Part shown: one piece after another, positions 60,538 through 64,000 of the stretch | Layout: the number at the start of each line of letters is the position of its first letter | Position numbering within the stretch: the stretch's first letter is position 1 | Source: Steroidobacteraceae bacterium | Lineage (GTDB): Bacteria; Pseudomonadota; Gammaproteobacteria; Steroidobacterales; Steroidobacteraceae | DNA: 64,000 bases | Assembly (NCBI GenBank): GCA_041395505.1 | Contig: JAWLAG010000001.1 | Span: forward strand, 2,046,001-2,110,000 | Direction of reading: 5' to 3' | Notes under the pieces: model-generated | Databases searched by the model: none | What the model saw: only the letters and a program-made list of their open reading frames with translations | Told to the model about the DNA's origin: nothing | Translations under genes and position numbers: made by a program

Positions 60538-60547
60538 GTCTGCATCC

Positions 60548-61951
60548 TCATGCTATGGGCCAGTTCTGTACATTCGCACCAGCAAGGAGATCTGCGGCCT
60601 CCAGATCCGCCGTATCCGGCACTGCGAGCACCGGGACAGGCTTACCCTTGTTGCGACCTGAACGCGTTGCATCGATACCGATCTTGGATGTCGTTCCCTC
60701 GCCCTCGGGGAGTGAAGGATCGAGACTCGATCCTGACAGGCCATCGACGACGACCGTATCCCTGCGCCACTGCGTGCGCGTCGCGACGGCCCAATCGACG
60801 GCATGCTTGTCGAAGATATCGACATCAGCATCGACTACGATCACCGCCTTGACCCGGCGGTATGCCAGCGCCGCCACCAGCGCATCGCGCGCCTCCCCAG
60901 CCAGCGGCTCTGCCAGCTGCACGATGGCAACGAAGCGACGTGTCGAGGCGGGCACGTATACATTGCGCAACGAGGGCGCAACCGCCTTGATCATGCCGAA
61001 CAACTTTCCCTCCATCGCCATGTTGTCCGGTACCAGCATGTCGGTGAGGCCCGATCCGTAGTCGTGATAGATCGCCTCATCACGCATGGTGATGCACGAG
61101 ACCTCGACCAGCGGCGCATCGACGGCCGGTCCCATGTAGCCGGTGTACTCGCCAAAAGGACCATCCGGCGCCAGTTGTCCGGGCAGGGTTCGGCCTTCGA
61201 TCACGATTTCCGCATCCGCCGGCACCATGATGCGCTCGCCATGGCTGATGCTGGGTACCACCCGCAGCGCACTGCCCAATACGCCTCCAGCGGCCTGCCA
61301 GTGACTTTGTGGGTAGCTCAGTTTCGCTTGGGTTCCAATCAACACCCTGGGATGGTGACCGATCCAGAACACGACCGGGCAGGCCTCGCCGCGAGCGGTG
61401 AACTTGCGCAGATTTCTAGCATTATGGGTCGCCGGATAGGGCCACCAACTCATGATGCGCGGACCCTTGATCCAGCATCGCTGTATGGCTGTGTTGTCGA
61501 CGCCGGTGTCGGGATCGTAGGTCGTCGCGTGGGCGGCGGTCAGGTAGGGGCCGGGTTCGCCACAATGCTGGATGAGCGCCGGCAGGCGGGTCAGGTCGGC
61601 TTCATCACCCTGAAACACACGACTCTGGACCGGCGCTCGGTCGCGGCTCAGTACCTGTGGCGCGATGGCACTTGCGCTACGGGCCGCGAACCACGCCGCC
61701 ATGTCGCGGTGATTTGTCACGCCCAGGGCTTGCGCAGTCAGTTCACGGCTCGCTGTCAGGTTCGTTACGACCGGAATGTCGCTCAGCTGTCCATCGGGTA
61801 ACACAACCTTGCGTGCCAGCAGGACGGGGAAGTGACCGCTTCGATCCAGGCGATGCTGCAGCGCCGTCAAACTGTGGCGTACCGACACGGGTTTCGGCAG
61901 CGACCAGACTGCCGCGGCATGCTCGTGCAGGAAACTTCGCAGATCGGTCAT
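60548..61951 (-). CDS. UbiD-family decarboxylase (prenylated-FMN dependent)
   Basis: 467 residues. UbiD family decarboxylates unsaturated or aromatic acids with prenylated FMN. Seen: DNTAIQRCWIKGPRIMSWWP (N153 and R158, spaced like Asn168/Arg173 of Fdc1), and EIVIEGRTLPGQLAPDGPF followed by GEYTGYMG. In Fdc1 the block is PEGPFGE with the catalytic Glu277 and Glu282; here it is PDGPFGE, so Asp263 replaces the first Glu while E268 stays. No ubiX-like prenyltransferase is in the window. The gene heads the minus-strand cluster and is divergent from the methyltransferase gene. Confidence 0.88.
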   Translation of the reverse strand: MTDLRSFLHEHAAAVWSLPKPVSVRHSLTALQHRLDRSGHFPVLLARKVVLPDGQLSDIPVVTNLTASRELTAQALGVTNHRDMAAWFAARSASAIAPQVLSRDRAPVQSRVFQGDEADLTRLPALIQHCGEPGPYLTAAHATTYDPDTGVDNTAIQRCWIKGPRIMSWWPYPATHNARNLRKFTARGEACPVVFWIGHHPRVLIGTQAKLSYPQSHWQAAGGVLGSALRVVPSISHGERIMVPADAEIVIEGRTLPGQLAPDGPFGEYTGYMGPAVDAPLVEVSCITMRDEAIYHDYGSGLTDMLVPDNMAMEGKLFGMIKAVAPSLRNVYVPASTRRFVAIVQLAEPLAGEARDALVAALAYRRVKAVIVVDADVDIFDKHAVDWAVATRTQWRRDTVVVDGLSGSSLDPSLPEGEGTTSKIGIDATRSGRNKGKPVPVLAVPDTADLEAADLLAGANVQNWPIA

Positions 61952-61989
61952 TTGATGGGAATTTGGACTAGGCCAGGGCTGAAAGAAAC

Positions 61990-62012
61990 ATTATATTGAC
62001 ATGATGAATGTC
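61990..62012 (-). promoter_or_regulatory. ubiD-cluster promoter with operator-like palindrome
   Basis: A perfect TATAAT (61995-61990, minus strand) lies 39 bases before the UbiD start. A palindrome GACAT-N5-ATGTC (61998-62012) occupies the spacer just upstream, and no good -35 box is present. A repressor bound here would block the promoter. In the other direction a TTGACA (61996-62001) is present without a matching -10. Confidence 0.5.
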
Positions 62013-62042
62013 CCGTCGCCAAGTTGACCCGGTAACAAAGCC

Positions 62043-63170
62043 ATGGCCCGAAACGTTCAACACAGCCTGCTGCCGGCGCTCTCGCACGATGACCGCGCGC
62101 GCCAGTCTTATGTCGTCGATTTCAAGCTCGCTCTCAACCGGCGCATGCGGGCCACCAATCGCGAGATCTACGAGCAGGCGGTCAAACCGATGCTGCCCGA
62201 ATCGGCGGATCCCGCGCAGCGGCGCGACATCGGTCGCGCAATGTACGCGCACCCGGCCTACCGGCAATGGTGTGCGCTTGCGCGCGCGGCCCAGGAGCAG
62301 ATGTGGCGCAGCGTCAGCGAGCCGCTCGAGCGTGATCGCGAACGCCTGCAGCGCGAATTCCACAAGCGCAGTTTGGACCGGGCCGCTGGCGGCAGTCTCG
62401 ACCTGCGAGCGGACTTCTCGCCGCCTCGCAGCGTGGTTGCGCGCGCGATTCACCTGCAACCCGGCGGCTATGCCTGGGACCGTGGAGGCGACGACGTTAC
62501 AGCCGGCGCATTGTACGAAACCGGCGGCAATCTCTACGCATTCGGGCAAGGCATCTCGAGGTCGGACAGCAAAGCGGCGCACGTCCAGCGATTCCTCGGG
62601 GAGCGTTACCCCGATTTCCGGCCAAAGCGGATTCTCGATCTTGGATGTTCGGCCGGTGCGGCCAGTGTTCACTATGCCCTCGCCTTCCCCGATGCACAGG
62701 TGCATGCGGTGGACGTCGGCGCCGGCATGCTCCGCTATGCTCATGCACGCGCCGAAGCATTGGGTGCACGCGTGCATTTTCATCAAGCGGACTGCGCTGC
62801 AACCGGTTTCGAAGATGGTTATTTCGATCTAGTCGTGTCCCACAATCTGTTGCACGAGATTCCGGATCGAACACGCCGCGCGCTGTTCGCCGAATCGCGT
62901 CGCCTGCTTGCGCCGGGCGGTATCGCTTTGCATCAGGACGTCCCGCTACGATTCGAAAACTACGACGAATATCAGAAATTCGAATACTCCTGGGATACAC
63001 GCAACAACAACGAACCCTACTGGGAAGTCTATGCCACGGCTGATGTTGAACACGACATGCTTGCGGCAGGCTTCGATCGTTCGCAGCTTCATGTCGGACA
63101 GCTGTCGGCTGCATCGGGGAGCCTGCCGTGGTTCGTAGCCGTAGCGCGACTTCCGCAGGTTGCACAGTGA
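62043..63170 (+). CDS. Class I SAM-dependent methyltransferase with N-terminal extension
   Basis: 375 residues. The SAM-binding domain starts near residue 196: RILDLGCSAGAASVHYALAF (motif I), QVHAVDVGAGMLRYAHARA (acidic loop), and FEDGYFDLVVSHNLLHEIPD. The preceding 190 residues are helical and charged (KLALNRRMRATNREIYEQAV, RARAQEQMWRSV-type) and unlike common methyltransferases; they may recognise the substrate. It is divergent from ubiD and its stop overlaps the aldehyde dehydrogenase GTG, so the two are coupled. Confidence 0.85.
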   Translation: MARNVQHSLLPALSHDDRARQSYVVDFKLALNRRMRATNREIYEQAVKPMLPESADPAQRRDIGRAMYAHPAYRQWCALARAAQEQMWRSVSEPLERDRERLQREFHKRSLDRAAGGSLDLRADFSPPRSVVARAIHLQPGGYAWDRGGDDVTAGALYETGGNLYAFGQGISRSDSKAAHVQRFLGERYPDFRPKRILDLGCSAGAASVHYALAFPDAQVHAVDVGAGMLRYAHARAEALGARVHFHQADCAATGFEDGYFDLVVSHNLLHEIPDRTRRALFAESRRLLAPGGIALHQDVPLRFENYDEYQKFEYSWDTRNNNEPYWEVYATADVEHDMLAAGFDRSQLHVGQLSAASGSLPWFVAVARLPQVAQ

Positions 63171-64000
63171 CGTCATCAGGCAATTCCCAGCAGGCTTCGA
63201 TGAGCGATCCGCCTTTCGCGGTGCGCGAGCGGATTACCAGCCTGATCGATGGTCAGGCCGTTGCGGCCCGCGGACCCGGTCACGAAATGCCGGTGATCTA
63301 TCCTGCGACCGAGGAACGCATCGGTACCTTGCATGAAGCTGATTCCAGGGAAGTCGCGGCTGCTGTCACGGCGGCACGGACTGCGTTCGACTCAGGTCCG
63401 TGGCCCAGGATGGACATCAACGAACGCAAGGACGTTCTCTATTCGATCCGGGACCATCTTCGTCGGCACGCCGATGAGCTCGCCTACCTCGAGTGCCTCA
63501 ATTCCGGCTTGCCGATGACCAGCATTCGCGGACATGTGCAGCGCATGGCACGCAATTTCGAGTTCTTTGCGGAAGTTGCCAGTGTCATGCACGGCGAGAC
63601 CTATACGCAGAGCAAGGGCTTTCTCACCTACGTGACCCGCGAACCCAAGGGCGTCGCCGCCCTGATTGCGCCATGGAATGCGCCGCTCGCGCTCGCGTCG
63701 ATGCGCCTGGCCACGGCTATCCCATGGGGAAATACCTGCGTCCTGAAGCCGTCGGAATACACGCCGCTGTCGATGTATCGCATGGTCGAGATATTGCACG
63801 AGGCTGGCCTGCCGCCCGGCGTGGTGAATCTGGTCAACGGCCGCGGCGCGGTTACCGGCCAGGCTCTTGTGAGTGATCCACGCATCGACATGATCGGCTT
63901 CACGGGCGGAACGGCCACGGCGCGCGCAATCATGTCGGCGGCGGCCACCAACATCAAACCGGTTGCGCTCGAGCTCGGCGGCAAATCGGCCAATATCATC
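63167..64000 (+). CDS. Aldehyde dehydrogenase, 3' end cut by window edge
   Basis: About 278 codons are present, from a GTG overlapping the previous stop (an ATG at 63200 is an alternative). ALDH superfamily blocks: FDSGPWPRMDINERKDVLY, GVAALIAPWNAPLALASMRL, NTCVLKPSEYTPLSM, GVVNLVNGRG, FTGGTATARAI (NAD binding) and VALELGGKSANII with the general-base Glu. The catalytic cysteine lies beyond the window. It resembles HpaE/betaine-aldehyde-type enzymes, oxidising an aldehyde to an acid. Start choice is open. Confidence 0.92.
   Translation, partial: MTSSGNSQQASMSDPPFAVRERITSLIDGQAVAARGPGHEMPVIYPATEERIGTLHEADSREVAAAVTAARTAFDSGPWPRMDINERKDVLYSIRDHLRRHADELAYLECLNSGLPMTSIRGHVQRMARNFEFFAEVASVMHGETYTQSKGFLTYVTREPKGVAALIAPWNAPLALASMRLATAIPWGNTCVLKPSEYTPLSMYRMVEILHEAGLPPGVVNLVNGRGAVTGQALVSDPRIDMIGFTGGTATARAIMSAAATNIKPVALELGGKSANII

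Noticed and set aside
1..64000. Mobile elements, CRISPR arrays, tRNA or rRNA genes
   Set aside because: No transposase, integrase, direct-repeat array, cloverleaf or conserved rRNA sequence was recognised in any gap.

Overview
The window is a GC-rich, almost fully coding chromosomal segment. No gap between genes exceeds about 200 bases. No rRNA, tRNA, CRISPR array, insertion sequence or phage gene was recognised. The core block at the left (pilZ-holB-tmk-mltG-pabC-pabB-fabF-acpP-fabG-fabD, all minus strand) is typical of Gammaproteobacteria. Together with a type II secretion operon, a rhombosortase, a large TonB-dependent receptor, an IclR regulator with an ETF pair, and UbiD/GST/VOC/old-yellow-enzyme genes, it suggests a metabolically versatile environmental gammaproteobacterium, perhaps of the Steroidobacterales/Nevskiales type. 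The taxon is inference only.

Layout. 1-8513: DNA replication, cell wall, folate and fatty-acid core genes. 8522-9157: rhombosortase, divergent from gspGHIJKLMN (9200-14746), the pseudopilin and inner-membrane platform part of a type II secretion system; gspC-F are not here. 14747-20615: a two-gene AddAB-like helicase/nuclease. 20682-24309: AlaA-type aminotransferase, small cytochrome c, Dps with a good OxyR-like site, a DUF4437-type cupin with a His-rich tail, and a small basic protein. 24379-35022: an uptake and redox cluster with a peptide/nickel-type ABC importer (binding protein, two permeases, two ATPases), two GSTs, an old-yellow-enzyme/dienoyl-CoA-reductase-like flavoprotein, a VOC protein and a HapK-like protein. 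35095-37245: rhodanese, ureidoglycolate-lyase-like protein and a membrane protein. 37307-45570: TonB-dependent receptor, FAD-linked oxidase, divergent IclR regulator with an operator-like palindrome over its promoter, etfBA and a Bcr/CflA transporter. 45580-48714: an NTF2-like protein, a zinc metallopeptidase, an ATP-grasp ligase and a YjdF-like membrane protein in overlapping order. 48663-54872 (minus): patatin lipoprotein, palm-less PolX-like protein, tandem Usp, Kup and an MDR reductase. 54888-64000: peroxiredoxin and a catabolic cluster (cyclic amidohydrolase, MFS carrier, GntR regulator, SDR, heme-oxygenase-like diiron protein, UbiD decarboxylase) divergent from a methyltransferase and an aldehyde dehydrogenase cut by the window end.

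The least familiar systems are the UbiD/diiron/amidohydrolase cluster at the right end, the metallopeptidase/ATP-grasp pair, and the PolX-like protein without a catalytic palm. Two genes, pabB and kup, show family-like coding sequence upstream of the first usable ATG with no ATG, GTG or TTG available, so their true starts are open.
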